A stretch of DNA of 64,000 nucleotides from Campylobacter lari (GTDB lineage Bacteria; Campylobacterota; Campylobacteria; Campylobacterales; Campylobacteraceae). The stretch's first letter is position 1. The number at the start of each line of letters is the position of its first letter. Position numbers and translations under genes: made by a program. Positions 9,865 to 18,487 of this stretch are shown here, one piece after another. The notes under the pieces were generated by a model that saw only the letters and a list, made by a program, of their open reading frames with translations, searched no databases and was not told the DNA's origin. The DNA lies in assembly GCF_900638335.1 (NCBI RefSeq), contig NZ_LR134508.1:1054001-1118000 (forward strand), written 5' to 3'.

Positions 9865-10428
9865 ATGTTACCAAAATGGTGCGACAAATATAGTATTCAC
9901 AACAAAGAGATAGATAGACAACACCAAAAACTTTTTGAGCTTGCCGCTAATGTTGAGATGATATCAGATAAGCCTATCCATAAGGGTCAGATCAAATTTT
10001 TACTTGCAGATTTTTTTAACTATATGAAAGAGCATTTTGCCGAAGAAGAAAAATATATGGCAAAAATAGGCTATCCTGAACTTGCTAATCATCAAAAAAT
10101 TCACAAAAGCATTATTCAATCTATGATTGATTTAATTCAAAATATCAAAAGCACTAATGATTTAAAAGAAAAACTTAATATCATCGCATCAAAATGGCTT
10201 TTAGAGCATATTTTAAGAGAAGATATGAAAATAGAAAAATGGCACCAAGCACAATTAAACAAAAAAGACAATGAAACAACTTCAGAAGATTTACAAGAAT
10301 TTTATGAGTATGTTTGCTCATGTACTGATAAAATCCATAAGGTACCTTGCGAAATTCATCAAAAAATTCAAAAAACCAACACAAGTTATAAATGTAAAAC
10401 TTGCCAAGAAGCAATAAGACTAAAATAA
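9865..10428 (+). CDS. Bacteriohemerythrin with C-terminal Cys motif, copy 2
   Basis: A 187-residue tandem paralog of the preceding gene; both begin MLPxW..KYSI and share the whole layout. Iron ligands are kept in DRQHQKLFEL, HFAEEEKYM, HQKIHKSI and HILREDMKIE (the last cluster reads HxxxxD, as expected). The C-terminal ribbon keeps CxC (VCSCTD) and CxxC (YKCKTC). Divergence between the copies is considerable, so the duplication is not recent. Probable role: oxygen sensing or scavenging for oxygen-labile metabolism. Confidence 0.88.
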   Translation: MLPKWCDKYSIHNKEIDRQHQKLFELAANVEMISDKPIHKGQIKFLLADFFNYMKEHFAEEEKYMAKIGYPELANHQKIHKSIIQSMIDLIQNIKSTNDLKEKLNIIASKWLLEHILREDMKIEKWHQAQLNKKDNETTSEDLQEFYEYVCSCTDKIHKVPCEIHQKIQKTNTSYKCKTCQEAIRLK

Positions 10429-10435
10429 AGGCTAT

Positions 10436-10660
10436 ATGATGAATAAAAGATATACTTTAACCCTTTCAGAAGAACTTTATGAACGTTTAAGTCAAACTGC
10501 AAAGTTTTCTAAAAAGAAAAAAGCTGAAATTTTACGCAATGCTTTAGAAAACTATCTTGATGAAATGGAAGATTTTGCTCCAGCTATAGAAGCTTTAGAA
10601 AATCTAAAATATGGGGATAGTGAAAAATTAGATAGTATTATCAAAAAATTAAAATGTTAA
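10436..10660 (+). CDS. Ribbon-helix-helix (CopG-like) DNA-binding protein
   Basis: A 74-residue protein. Residues 4-12 (RYTLTLSEE) form the expected beta strand, followed by two helices (LYERLSQTAKFS, KKKKAEILRNALENYLDEM): the MetJ/Arc/CopG fold, which acts as a dimer on operator DNA. It begins 7 bases after the second hemerythrin and probably shares its transcript. Such proteins are often antitoxins, but no toxin gene follows; the next 240 bases lead to porA. It may regulate its own operon. Target unknown. Confidence 0.7.
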   Translation: MMNKRYTLTLSEELYERLSQTAKFSKKKKAEILRNALENYLDEMEDFAPAIEALENLKYGDSEKLDSIIKKLKC

Positions 10661-10741
10661 CTTCCTCAGTTTCCAAACATTAACTATCAAAGAGCATAAT
10701 TACATTTGTAAAAGCAAACATTCATAGATAACTCCTTAGTT

Positions 10742-10774
10742 TTTAAAGATCTAGTTTTAAACTAGATCTTTAAA
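10742..10774 (+). terminator. Palindromic hairpin between RHH gene and porA
   Basis: A near-perfect palindrome around AAAGATCTAGTTT / AAACTAGATCTTT, with a stem of about 15 pairs and a tiny loop. It lies about 80 bases after the RHH stop and 125 bases before porA. A terminator for the upstream unit is most likely, though the T-run is weak and an operator role is possible. The rest of this gap is AT-rich with no gene visible. Confidence 0.5.
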
Positions 10775-10854
10775 GATATATCTACTTTTAATACATAGTC
10801 TTTGAACATATTTATATTGTTTTTATTTACTTTAAGAATTCTTATATAAAACTA

Positions 10855-10863
10855 TGCTATAAT
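10855..10863 (+). promoter_or_regulatory. porA extended -10 promoter
   Basis: TGCTATAAT, a perfect extended -10 element, 38 bases before the porA ATG; periodic AT tracts stand in for a -35. The leader holds AAGGAG as ribosome site. A strong promoter is expected because PorA is the most abundant outer membrane protein. Confidence 0.75.
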
Positions 10864-10900
10864 ACAAGCCATAGTTTTAATTTTAATAAGGAGAATTCTC

Positions 10901-12106
10901 ATGAAACTAGTTAAACTTAGTTTAGTAGCAGCTTTAGCTGCAGGTGCTTTTTCAGCAGCTAATGCTGTTTCACTTGAAGAAGCTATAAAAGATATTGAAG
11001 TATCAGGAATGATGAGATACAGATTTGAATCTGCTAGATTAGAACAAGGAAACACTGTTTCTAATGGCTACAACGGTGCTAAAGAAAACAGACATAGATT
11101 TAAATCGCAAATCAACTTTAAAGCAGCTTTAGATGATAACTTCAAAGCTTTCGTTCAATTCCAATATGACAATACAGGTGAGTTAGGTTTTAATAGCCCA
11201 ACTGCTAAAGCTGAAACAAACACAGCTCAAGGTTTTGATGTTGAACAAGCATACTTAGAATATACTAATGAAGCTTATGCTACAAGCGTAATTTTCGGTA
11301 AAATGGAAGTTGGTTCAATTTGGACTGATGATGCTATCGGTACAGGAGCTAAAATCATCAATAACTCTATTGAAGGTTTAACTTTTGCTGGTTATTGGTT
11401 TGACAGCTTTAACGTTACAGATGATGGCGATTTCACTGGTTTAGGTATAGCTGATGCTTCTTTATATGGTGCTGCTGTATTAGGTGATTTTGATCCATTT
11501 GCTTTCCAACTATGGGCTGCTTATTCAAACAACTGGGCATTTTTATATGCTGTAGATGCTAGCTATAAATTTAGCTTCAATGATGTAGCTAACTTCAAAA
11601 TCCAAGGTCAATACTTAGGAAATAGCTTAGATAGCGACAAAGAAAAATTAGGTCTTGATAATGGTAATTTCTATGCTGCTCAATTACAAGGCCAAATTTC
11701 AGCATTTGATTTCCAAGCAGGTATTGTTGGTTATGGTGAAAAAGATAAAGCTACTATAGTAACATTAGAAGATCTAGGTAAAATAATTAAAGCAGGTGAA
11801 AGAATTTATTATTCTCAAGGTAGTGATGTAAGAGGTGATACTGGTGAAAACTTCTTCTATTTTGCAGGCTTAGGTTACACTTTTGCTGAAACTGTAAGAG
11901 TAGGATTTGACTATGTAGGTGGTAAATCTGAACAAGTTGGTTATGATATAGATAAAAATGAATATATTGCAAGATTATCTTATAAATACAGCCCAAAACT
12001 TACATTTAGTGGCTTCTATTCTTACCTAACTGAAGATTTCAATCAGCAAGGTGTTGATGATAAAGATAATCAACACATCAGACTTGAAGCTCTATACAAA
12101 TTCTAA
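10901..12106 (+). CDS. porA: Major outer membrane porin PorA (MOMP)
   Basis: A 401-residue porin. The signal peptide MKLVKLSLVAALAAGAFSAANA is the one seen in C. jejuni MOMP, and the mature chain shares EEAIKD..VSG, TSVIFGKMEVGSIWTDDAIGTG and the C-terminal KYSPKLTFSGFYSYL...RLEALYKF ending in Phe, the beta-barrel assembly signal. It forms 18-strand trimeric barrels for small cationic solutes. It is somewhat shorter than C. jejuni PorA (about 424), with the differences in surface loops. A single-gene unit with its own promoter and terminator. Confidence 0.95.
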   Translation: MKLVKLSLVAALAAGAFSAANAVSLEEAIKDIEVSGMMRYRFESARLEQGNTVSNGYNGAKENRHRFKSQINFKAALDDNFKAFVQFQYDNTGELGFNSPTAKAETNTAQGFDVEQAYLEYTNEAYATSVIFGKMEVGSIWTDDAIGTGAKIINNSIEGLTFAGYWFDSFNVTDDGDFTGLGIADASLYGAAVLGDFDPFAFQLWAAYSNNWAFLYAVDASYKFSFNDVANFKIQGQYLGNSLDSDKEKLGLDNGNFYAAQLQGQISAFDFQAGIVGYGEKDKATIVTLEDLGKIIKAGERIYYSQGSDVRGDTGENFFYFAGLGYTFAETVRVGFDYVGGKSEQVGYDIDKNEYIARLSYKYSPKLTFSGFYSYLTEDFNQQGVDDKDNQHIRLEALYKF

Positions 12107-12112
12107 TTATAA

Positions 12113-12136
12113 AAGCTAAGCCAAAAGGCTTAGCTT
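12113..12136 (+). terminator. porA terminator
   Basis: Stem AAGCTAAGCC / GGCTTAGCTT with an AAAA loop, 7 bases after the porA stop. It also overlaps the stop codon of the YaaA-like remnant on the other strand. Confidence 0.8.
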
Positions 12137-12345
12137 ACTATATCTAAAATTATCTCTTCTTTTAATCCTTGTATTTTAATTTCTTTTATTTTTAATTCAT
12201 TAGGTAGATTTTCAAGCAAAGCTTCTTTGCTATGTATATTTTTACTTGCTAATATTCTTAGTATTTTACCCCTATAAGCTTTTGCAAAATGACTTAAAGT
12301 TTTGGAATTTTTTAAAAAAGTGAGAGTGGAGTGAAATTGTTTATT
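12130..12345 (-). pseudogene. 3' remnant of a YaaA-like (UPF0246, peroxide stress) gene
   Basis: A minus-strand frame without a usable start is open from 12366 to a stop at 12130. Its product reads ...KNSKTLSHFAKAYRGKIL RILAS... and ends ...EEIILDIVS. The segment SHFAKAYRGKILR matches the conserved C-terminal region of YaaA/DUF328 proteins (SxYAKKARGLMxR in E. coli). Only about 70 of some 240 residues remain, and the 5' portion is replaced by the promoter of the next gene. It is therefore a deletion relic in the 285-base gap between porA and the cytochrome c gene. The family call is from motif memory, not a search. Confidence 0.6.
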
Positions 12346-12354
12346 TTTTTTAGA

Positions 12355-12360
12355 TATAAT
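12355..12360 (+). promoter_or_regulatory. -10 box of the cytochrome c-liv-ccsBA-lepA run
   Basis: TATAAT preceded by a T8 stretch, 32 bases before the ATG at 12392. It is the only obvious promoter before a ten-gene plus-strand run and overlaps the edge of the decayed YaaA-like sequence. Confidence 0.55.
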
Positions 12361-12391
12361 CGAGATTTATCTATATTAAAAAGGCATATTT

Positions 12392-12829
12392 ATGTTACGC
12401 TTGTTTATTGTAAGTATTTTATTTATCAATTCACTATTAGCTTTTAATGTAAAATCTTTATTTACTTATACTTTTAATGATAATATTAGTTATGACTTAG
12501 AAAAAGCTAAAGAAATATATTTTAAAAACAAATGCAATACTTGCCATGGAGAAAATGGAGAAAAAAATTCTTATGGTAAAAGAGCTATTAAAGACTTAAG
12601 CCCAGAAGAAATCAAAGGCACTTTAAAAGACTATGCTAATGGATATTTCAAAAATCAATCAAGTGATAACATTCAAATGAGTTTGTATACTAAAAAACTA
12701 AGCGGGAGTGATATGGATCACATTATAGCTTACCTAAAGGGGCAAAATTTTTCTATAGAGCTTAATCAAAAAGACCTTTTAGAAGAAGAACCTGCACCAA
12801 AAACCAAGCATAATACATTTTTAAAATAA
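12392..12829 (+). CDS. Periplasmic monoheme c-type cytochrome
   Basis: A 145-residue cytochrome c. An N-terminal signal peptide (about 18 residues, ending ...LLAF) is followed by one heme motif CNTCHGENGEKN near residue 50 and a distal Met in IQMSLYTKKLSG near 95, the usual class I arrangement. The C-terminus is charged and unstructured. It is the first gene of a run that ends with the cytochrome c maturation gene ccsBA, and the same order (cytochrome c, liv genes, ccsBA) is known in C. jejuni. Electron partner unknown. Confidence 0.88.
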   Translation: MLRLFIVSILFINSLLAFNVKSLFTYTFNDNISYDLEKAKEIYFKNKCNTCHGENGEKNSYGKRAIKDLSPEEIKGTLKDYANGYFKNQSSDNIQMSLYTKKLSGSDMDHIIAYLKGQNFSIELNQKDLLEEEPAPKTKHNTFLK

Positions 12830-12845
12830 CAAAAAAGGAGTTTTC

Positions 12846-13958
12846 ATGAAAAAAAATCTACTGCTAGCTAGCTTACTTTGTGCTAGTTCAATTTATGCCG
12901 CAGAAGTAAAAATAGGCATTGTTTTACCACTCACTGGCACTTTAGCAGCCTATGGTAATGATGTATATGAGGGTATTAAACTAGCTAATACTTTAAATCC
13001 AAATTTAAAAAATGGAGATAGCGTTAAAATCATAGCTATTGATACAAAAGGCGATAAAATAGAAGCAGCAAATGCTGCTACTAGACTTATCTCTCAAGAT
13101 AAAGTTTTAGGCCTTATAGGTGAAGCTGTTACACCCAATACTATGCAAGTTTTATCTATAGCCGAAGAAAGAAAAATTCCTGCTATAGCTCCGGTTGCTT
13201 CAGGTGATAAACTTTTAGACAAAAAAAGCTACGCTAGTAGAGTTTGTTTTATGGATAGTTTTCAAGGAGATAAATTTGCTAATTATGCTTATAAAGATTT
13301 AAATCTAAAAAGCGTGGTTGTGATAGTTGATCAAAGCAATGTATATTCATTAGGTTTAGCAAAAGCTTTTGAAAAAGAATTTAAACAAAATGGTGGAAAA
13401 GTACTTAAAAAGCTAACCATTTCTTCAGGCGATAAGGACTTTAAAGCTATTGTTTCTCAACTTAAAAGTATCAACCCTGATTTTGTTTATATGCCAATTT
13501 ACCACCCAGAAGCTGCTTTAATAGCAAGACAAGCAAAAGCAGTTGGCTTTAATAAGCTTTTAAGTGCAGGTGATGGGGTAAATAATAAAACATTTATTGA
13601 ACTTGGCGGTGATGCTGTAAATGGAGTAATCTTTACCGATAGTTTTGATTACAACAACCCACCAACAACTCTTTCTAAAAAATTTATTGAAGCTTATGAA
13701 AAAAATCACGGCACTAAAGAACTTCCAGCATTTTCTGCTATGGGAGCTGATGCTTATTATGTAATGTTAAATGCAATGAATGAATGCGCTAGCAATCTTA
13801 ACACTCAATGTATTAATGAAAAAATTCATTCAACTAATAATTTTGAAGGTGTAGGTGGGGTCATAAGTATAGACTCTAGTGGCAATGCAAGTCGTTCTGT
13901 AGTTATAAAAGAAATACAAGAACAAAAACAAGTTTATAAAACTATTATCAATCCTTGA
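12846..13958 (+). CDS. livJ: Branched-chain amino-acid ABC transporter, periplasmic binding protein 1
   Basis: A 370-residue periplasmic binding protein of the Leu/Ile/Val (ANF receptor) fold. The signal peptide MKKNLLLASLLCASSIYAAE is cleaved before EVKIGIVLPLTGTLAAYG, the typical first strand and loop. Two lobes with a PVASGD hinge region and a cysteine pair near the C-terminus (NECASNLNTQC) are visible. It has a SD of AAAAGGAG. The next gene is a tandem paralog, as in C. jejuni, where they are named livJ and livK. Ligand assignment is by family. Confidence 0.9.
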   Translation: MKKNLLLASLLCASSIYAAEVKIGIVLPLTGTLAAYGNDVYEGIKLANTLNPNLKNGDSVKIIAIDTKGDKIEAANAATRLISQDKVLGLIGEAVTPNTMQVLSIAEERKIPAIAPVASGDKLLDKKSYASRVCFMDSFQGDKFANYAYKDLNLKSVVVIVDQSNVYSLGLAKAFEKEFKQNGGKVLKKLTISSGDKDFKAIVSQLKSINPDFVYMPIYHPEAALIARQAKAVGFNKLLSAGDGVNNKTFIELGGDAVNGVIFTDSFDYNNPPTTLSKKFIEAYEKNHGTKELPAFSAMGADAYYVMLNAMNECASNLNTQCINEKIHSTNNFEGVGGVISIDSSGNASRSVVIKEIQEQKQVYKTIINP

Positions 13959-13969
13959 AAGGTTAAACT

Positions 13970-15085
13970 ATGAAAAAAATTAGTATAGTTATATTATCTA
14001 TCATAGCTAGCAATATTATACAAGCAAAAGAAATTAATATTGGCGTAGTTTTACCTCTAACAGGCTCTACTGCAGCTTATGGGCAAAGTGCCTTGGATGG
14101 TATAAAAATAGCAAATTCTATGAAAAACATTTTAAACAATGGAGATAAAGTAAATTTAGTTGTAGTAGATACAAAAGGAGATAAAATAGAAAGTGCAAAT
14201 GCTAGCACAAGATTGGTTTCACAAAATAAAGCCTATGCGCTAATTGGAGAAATGTTAACAGCTAACACCTTACAAGTGATAAGAATTGGTGAAGAAAAAA
14301 AGATCCCAGTGGTTGCTCCTGCAGCTACTGCAGATAAAATTTTAAATAAAAAATTATACGCTAGTAGAGTTTGTTTTATGGATAGCTTTCAAGGTTCATC
14401 TTTGGCTACTTATGTAAAAAATAAACTAAATTACACCAAAGCTGTAATTGTTAGTGATCAAAGTGCGGATTATTCTTTAGGTTTAACTAGAGCCTTTGAA
14501 AAAGAATTTAACAAACAAGGTGGAAAAATTTTAGATAAATTTAGAATTACAGCAGGCGATAAAGACTTCAAAGCTATTCTTTCGCAAATTAAAAATTTAA
14601 AACCTGATTTTATCTACATTCCAGTGTATTACACAGAAGCTTCTTTATTTGCACGCCAAGCAAAATCAATGGGTATAAATATCCCTATGGGTTCAGCAGA
14701 TGGAGTGGCTGATGAAACTTTTATTAATCTAGCTCAAGATGCAGCAGAAGGATATTTATTTACCGATAGCTTTGATTATAATAACCCACCAACGCAACTT
14801 TCTAAAGACTTTATATTAGCTTATGAAAAAGAAAAACAAAGCAAAGAAGTTCCAAATTTCACGGCTATGGGTGCAGATGCATATTTTGTGATTTTTGAAG
14901 CTATGCAAAAATGTATTAATGATTTTAACAGCGAATGTATCAATAACAATATTCACACTACTTCAAAATTTGAAGGTGTTAGCGGAGTAATTAGCATTGA
15001 CAAAACAGGCAATGCTACACGTTCAATTGTTATAAAATCAATAGAAAATCAAAAACAAGTCTATAAAGATACGATTATTCCGTAA
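13970..15085 (+). CDS. livK: Branched-chain amino-acid ABC transporter, periplasmic binding protein 2
   Basis: A 371-residue paralog of the preceding binding protein, sharing most of its mature chain (NIGVVLPLTGSTAAYGQSA, YASRVCFMDSFQG, TDSFDYNNPPT, KFEGVSGVISID). Binding-cleft positions differ, for example VAPAATADK against IAPVASGDK, so the two probably recognise different side chains and feed the same LivHMGF channel. Signal peptide of about 20 residues. It starts 11 bases after livJ. High similarity makes the pair liable to recombination. Confidence 0.9.
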   Translation: MKKISIVILSIIASNIIQAKEINIGVVLPLTGSTAAYGQSALDGIKIANSMKNILNNGDKVNLVVVDTKGDKIESANASTRLVSQNKAYALIGEMLTANTLQVIRIGEEKKIPVVAPAATADKILNKKLYASRVCFMDSFQGSSLATYVKNKLNYTKAVIVSDQSADYSLGLTRAFEKEFNKQGGKILDKFRITAGDKDFKAILSQIKNLKPDFIYIPVYYTEASLFARQAKSMGINIPMGSADGVADETFINLAQDAAEGYLFTDSFDYNNPPTQLSKDFILAYEKEKQSKEVPNFTAMGADAYFVIFEAMQKCINDFNSECINNNIHTTSKFEGVSGVISIDKTGNATRSIVIKSIENQKQVYKDTIIP

Positions 15086-15105
15086 ATAAAATTTTAAGAG
15101 GTTCG

Positions 15106-16002
15106 ATGGATAGTTCTTTAATTTTACAGCAGATTATAAATGGTTTTAGCTTAGGTAGTATGTATGCACTTATCGCCATAGGTTATACAATGGTTTACGG
15201 TGTTTTAAGATTGATCAATTTTGCACATGGTGACATTATGATGGTAGGTGCATATTCAGCTTTATTTTGTGTTACAAGTATGAATGTGCCTTTTTTGGGC
15301 GCTCTTTCTTTAGCTATGTTGTTTGCAGCAGCTTTAGGTATAGCTATTGATAGGGTAGCTTATAAACCTTTAAGAAAAGCGCCTAGAATTTCTTTACTTA
15401 TCACAGCTATAGGTATAAGCTTTTTAATACAAAATGTATTTAATGTCTTATTTGGTTCAACACCAAAATATTTTCCTGTGCCAAGTTATCTTGAAACAGT
15501 GATTAATTTCAATAATATTAATATTAGTGTTAATAGTATTTTAGTACCTATTTTGACATTTTTTATACTATTAGTGGTTTTACTCATACTTTATAAAAGC
15601 AAATATGGCATTGCTATTAGAGCTTTAGCTTTTGATATACATACTGTAAATTTAATGGGAATTGATGCAAATCGTATTATAGCTATTGTATTTGCACTAG
15701 GTTCAGCTCTAGCTGCTATTGGTGGTATTTTTTGGGCTGTTAGTTATCCTTCTGTTGAACCTAGCATGGGAACCCTTATAGGACTTAAAGCCTTTGGTGC
15801 TGCTGTTTTAGGTGGTATTGGTTCGGTTGCTGGAGCAGTTTTAGGCGGCTTGATTATAGGATTTACAGAAGTTGTTGTAGTTGCTATTTTCCCTGATCTT
15901 TCTGGTTTTAAAGATGCTTTTGCATTTATCTTTTTAGTGTTGATTTTACTTTTTAAGCCAACTGGAATTTTGGGTATTAATTTTGAAAAAAGTAGGTTTT
16001 AA
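15106..16002 (+). CDS. livH: Branched-chain amino-acid ABC transporter permease LivH
   Basis: A 298-residue inner-membrane permease. The family N-terminus (IINGFSLGSMYALIAIGYTMVYGVLRLINFAHGD) and the EAA-like coupling region ALAFDIHTVNLMGID (near 185) are both clear, as is GLKAFGAAVLGGIGSVAGAVLGG (near 225). It forms the channel with LivM and is driven by LivG/LivF. Start supported by an AAGAGG site 5 bases before the ATG. Confidence 0.94.
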   Translation: MDSSLILQQIINGFSLGSMYALIAIGYTMVYGVLRLINFAHGDIMMVGAYSALFCVTSMNVPFLGALSLAMLFAAALGIAIDRVAYKPLRKAPRISLLITAIGISFLIQNVFNVLFGSTPKYFPVPSYLETVINFNNINISVNSILVPILTFFILLVVLLILYKSKYGIAIRALAFDIHTVNLMGIDANRIIAIVFALGSALAAIGGIFWAVSYPSVEPSMGTLIGLKAFGAAVLGGIGSVAGAVLGGLIIGFTEVVVVAIFPDLSGFKDAFAFIFLVLILLFKPTGILGINFEKSRF

Positions 16003-16003
16003 G

Positions 16004-17035
16004 ATGGTTGCAAGAAAAATTACACATTTAAGTTTTTTTATTATAGCACTTGCTTTTCTTTTTATATCTCCTTATTTTTTCAATGATTATAAAATAGGAA
16101 TTTTAAGCAATATTGCTATTTTTGTAATCTTAGCAGTAAGTTATAATCTTATCAATGGAGTTACAGGACAATTTTCACTAGAACCAAATGGTTTTGTGGC
16201 TATAGGAGCCTATGTTGCAGCTTTAGTTTTACTCACAAGCGAAAGTAAAATCGATCAGTTTTCTTTAGAAGATCCAAATGGCTTTATTTTGATGATTCAT
16301 TCGCCAAGTTTTATTGTGGCTTTACTCGCTGCTGGACTTTGTGCTATGCTTTTGTCTTTAGTTTTAGCTTTTGCAGTATTTAGAGTTAGAGGGGATTATT
16401 TAGCTATTGTAACATTAGGTTTTGGGATTATTATTAAACTAATGGCAATTAACTTTGCTTCTATTACAAATGGCTCTTTAGGTTTAAATGATATTCCTAA
16501 GCATACTACCTTATACTGGAGTGGCGGGATTGCTATTTTTTCTGTTATTATCATATTAAATATTGTTAGTTCAAAATTTGGTAGAGCTATGAAAGCTGTA
16601 AGAGATGATGAGGATGCGGCATTAGCAATGGGTATAAATACCTTTAATATTAAAACCTTAGCTTTTAGCACTTCAGCGTTTTTGGAAGGTGTTGGCGGTG
16701 GCTTATTAGCCTGTGCACTAGCCTCAGTTTCACCTGAGCAATTTGACTTTTTATTTACTTTCCAGCTTTTAATTATCATTGTTTTGGGTGGTTTAGGTTC
16801 AACTACCGGTGCTATCATCGGGGCTATTTTAGTAATAGGTGGAAGTGAGTATTTAAGATTTTTAGATGAGAGTATGAATATTTTTGGCTATGAAACTCCT
16901 GCTATGCCTGGTCTTAGAATGGTTGTATTTTCTGTTATATTGATTTTAGTAATGCTTTTTGCAAGAAGAGGGATAATGGGTGATAAAGAATTAACGGATA
17001 TTTTATTTAAGTTTTCTAGAAGGAAGAAAAAATGA
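16004..17035 (+). CDS. livM: Branched-chain amino-acid ABC transporter permease LivM
   Basis: A 343-residue permease partner of LivH. I chose the ATG at 16004, 1 base after the livH stop and behind a TAGG site; a longer frame with a TTG at 15983 would only add seven residues inside livH. Signatures include SYNLINGVTGQFSLEPNGFVAIGAY (near 45), KAVRDDEDAALAMGIN (near 195, the ATPase coupling helix) and VLGGLGSTTGAIIGA. The ATG of livG overlaps its stop by 4 bases. Confidence 0.92.
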   Translation: MVARKITHLSFFIIALAFLFISPYFFNDYKIGILSNIAIFVILAVSYNLINGVTGQFSLEPNGFVAIGAYVAALVLLTSESKIDQFSLEDPNGFILMIHSPSFIVALLAAGLCAMLLSLVLAFAVFRVRGDYLAIVTLGFGIIIKLMAINFASITNGSLGLNDIPKHTTLYWSGGIAIFSVIIILNIVSSKFGRAMKAVRDDEDAALAMGINTFNIKTLAFSTSAFLEGVGGGLLACALASVSPEQFDFLFTFQLLIIIVLGGLGSTTGAIIGAILVIGGSEYLRFLDESMNIFGYETPAMPGLRMVVFSVILILVMLFARRGIMGDKELTDILFKFSRRKKK

Positions 17036-17802
17036 TTTTAGAGCTTAAAGAAATTCATAAAAATTTTGGTGGAGTTAATGCTATAACAAATACTTCTTTT
17101 ACTATTAAAGAAAGTGAAATTTTTGGACTTATAGGCCCAAACGGTGCAGGTAAAACCACTCTATTTAATATTATCACAGGAAATTATAAGCCAAGTAGTG
17201 GGGAAGTCTTTTTTCTGGGAAACAAAATTGATCATTTAAAACCACATAAGATAGTTCATCTAGGTATCGCAAGAACTTTCCAAAATATCAGACTTTTTTC
17301 TAGCATGAGCGTTTTAGAAAATGTATTGATTGGCTTTGATAAGAGTATTAAATATAATATTTTTGAAGCCTTTTTGCATTTGGGAAGATTTTCTAAAGCA
17401 GAAAAAAATGTAAAAAAAGCAGCTTATGAAATTTTAGAACAGCTCAATATCGCTCATTTGGCCGATGAAAAAGCTACTAGTTTAAGTTATGGTCAGCAAA
17501 GAAAAGTTGAAATAGCAAGGGCTTTGGCAACAAATCCTAAGCTTTTATTGCTAGATGAGCCAGCAGCAGGTATGAATTCTACAGAAAGTGATGATTTAGC
17601 TGAGTTGATTTTTAACATAAGAGATAATAAAAAAATTAGTATTTTACTTATCGAGCATGATATGAAATTTGTTAATAAACTTTGCGATAGAGTTATGGTA
17701 CTTGATTATGGTAGAACCATTTTTGAGGGAAAACCAAACGATGCAGTACAAAACCCTGAAGTAATTAGCGCATATTTGGGAGATTTTAATGCTAGTAGTT
17801 AA
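17032..17802 (+). CDS. livG: Branched-chain amino-acid ABC transporter ATPase LivG
   Basis: A 256-residue ABC ATPase. Walker A GPNGAGKTT (near 35), the LivG-type insertion GIARTFQNIRLFSSMSVLENVLIG (Q-loop), signature LSYGQQRKVEIARALA, Walker B LLLLDEPAAGMN and switch histidine LLIEHD are all intact. It overlaps livM by 4 bases and livF by 14, implying coupled translation and fixed stoichiometry. Confidence 0.95.
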   Translation: MILELKEIHKNFGGVNAITNTSFTIKESEIFGLIGPNGAGKTTLFNIITGNYKPSSGEVFFLGNKIDHLKPHKIVHLGIARTFQNIRLFSSMSVLENVLIGFDKSIKYNIFEAFLHLGRFSKAEKNVKKAAYEILEQLNIAHLADEKATSLSYGQQRKVEIARALATNPKLLLLDEPAAGMNSTESDDLAELIFNIRDNKKISILLIEHDMKFVNKLCDRVMVLDYGRTIFEGKPNDAVQNPEVISAYLGDFNASS

Positions 17803-18484
17803 AGATTTACATGTTTATTATGGTTTAATAGAAGCTGTTAAAGGTATTGATTTTACTATAAAAACAGGAAGTATAGTTAGTTTAATAGGCTCAAATGGCG
17901 CAGGTAAGACTTCGACGCTTAATGCAATGCTAAATTGCGTAAAAAAAACCGGCGATGTAACCTTTTTAGGTTATGATACTCAAAGGCACTTGCCGCATAC
18001 TCTAGTTCAAAAAGGTATTGCTTTGGTACCTGAAGGAAGAAGAGTTTTTATAAATCTCACCATAGAAGAAAATTTAAAAATCGGTGCTTTTAATAATGCA
18101 GAAAACTATGAGCATTTAAAAAATCAAATGTATAAACTTTTCCCAAGATTAAAAGATAAAAAAAATGCGTTAGCAGGAACTCTAAGTGGTGGAGAAGCTC
18201 AAATGCTAGCTATCTCAAGAGCACTTATGAGTGAGCCAAAACTTTTAATGCTTGATGAGCCTTCGTTAGGTCTTGCTCCAAAAATAGTCGGAGAAGTTTT
18301 TGATATTATAGTTAAATTAAAAGAAGAAGGAATTACTATTTTATTAGTGGAACAAAATGCATTTTCAGCTTTAAAAATTAGCGACTATGCATATGTTTTA
18401 GAAAATGGCAAAATCGCTATGCACTCGCCTGCAAAAGATCTTATTGGCAACGATGAGATTAGAAAAAAATATCTTGGAGCTTAA
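17789..18484 (+). CDS. livF: Branched-chain amino-acid ABC transporter ATPase LivF
   Basis: A 231-residue ABC ATPase, shorter than LivG as the family requires. Walker A GSNGAGKTS, LivF-typical GIALVPEGRRVFINLTIEENL, signature TLSGGEAQMLAISRALM, Walker B LLMLDEPSLGLAP and LLVEQNA are present. Its ATG lies inside the last codons of livG, and the ccsBA start follows 3 bases after its stop. Confidence 0.95.
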   Translation: MLVVKDLHVYYGLIEAVKGIDFTIKTGSIVSLIGSNGAGKTSTLNAMLNCVKKTGDVTFLGYDTQRHLPHTLVQKGIALVPEGRRVFINLTIEENLKIGAFNNAENYEHLKNQMYKLFPRLKDKKNALAGTLSGGEAQMLAISRALMSEPKLLMLDEPSLGLAPKIVGEVFDIIVKLKEEGITILLVEQNAFSALKISDYAYVLENGKIAMHSPAKDLIGNDEIRKKYLGA

Positions 18485-18487
18485 ATC

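Noticed and set aside
16396-16818. 140-codon minus-strand frame inside livM
   Set aside because: Shadow of conserved LivM sequence in another frame.
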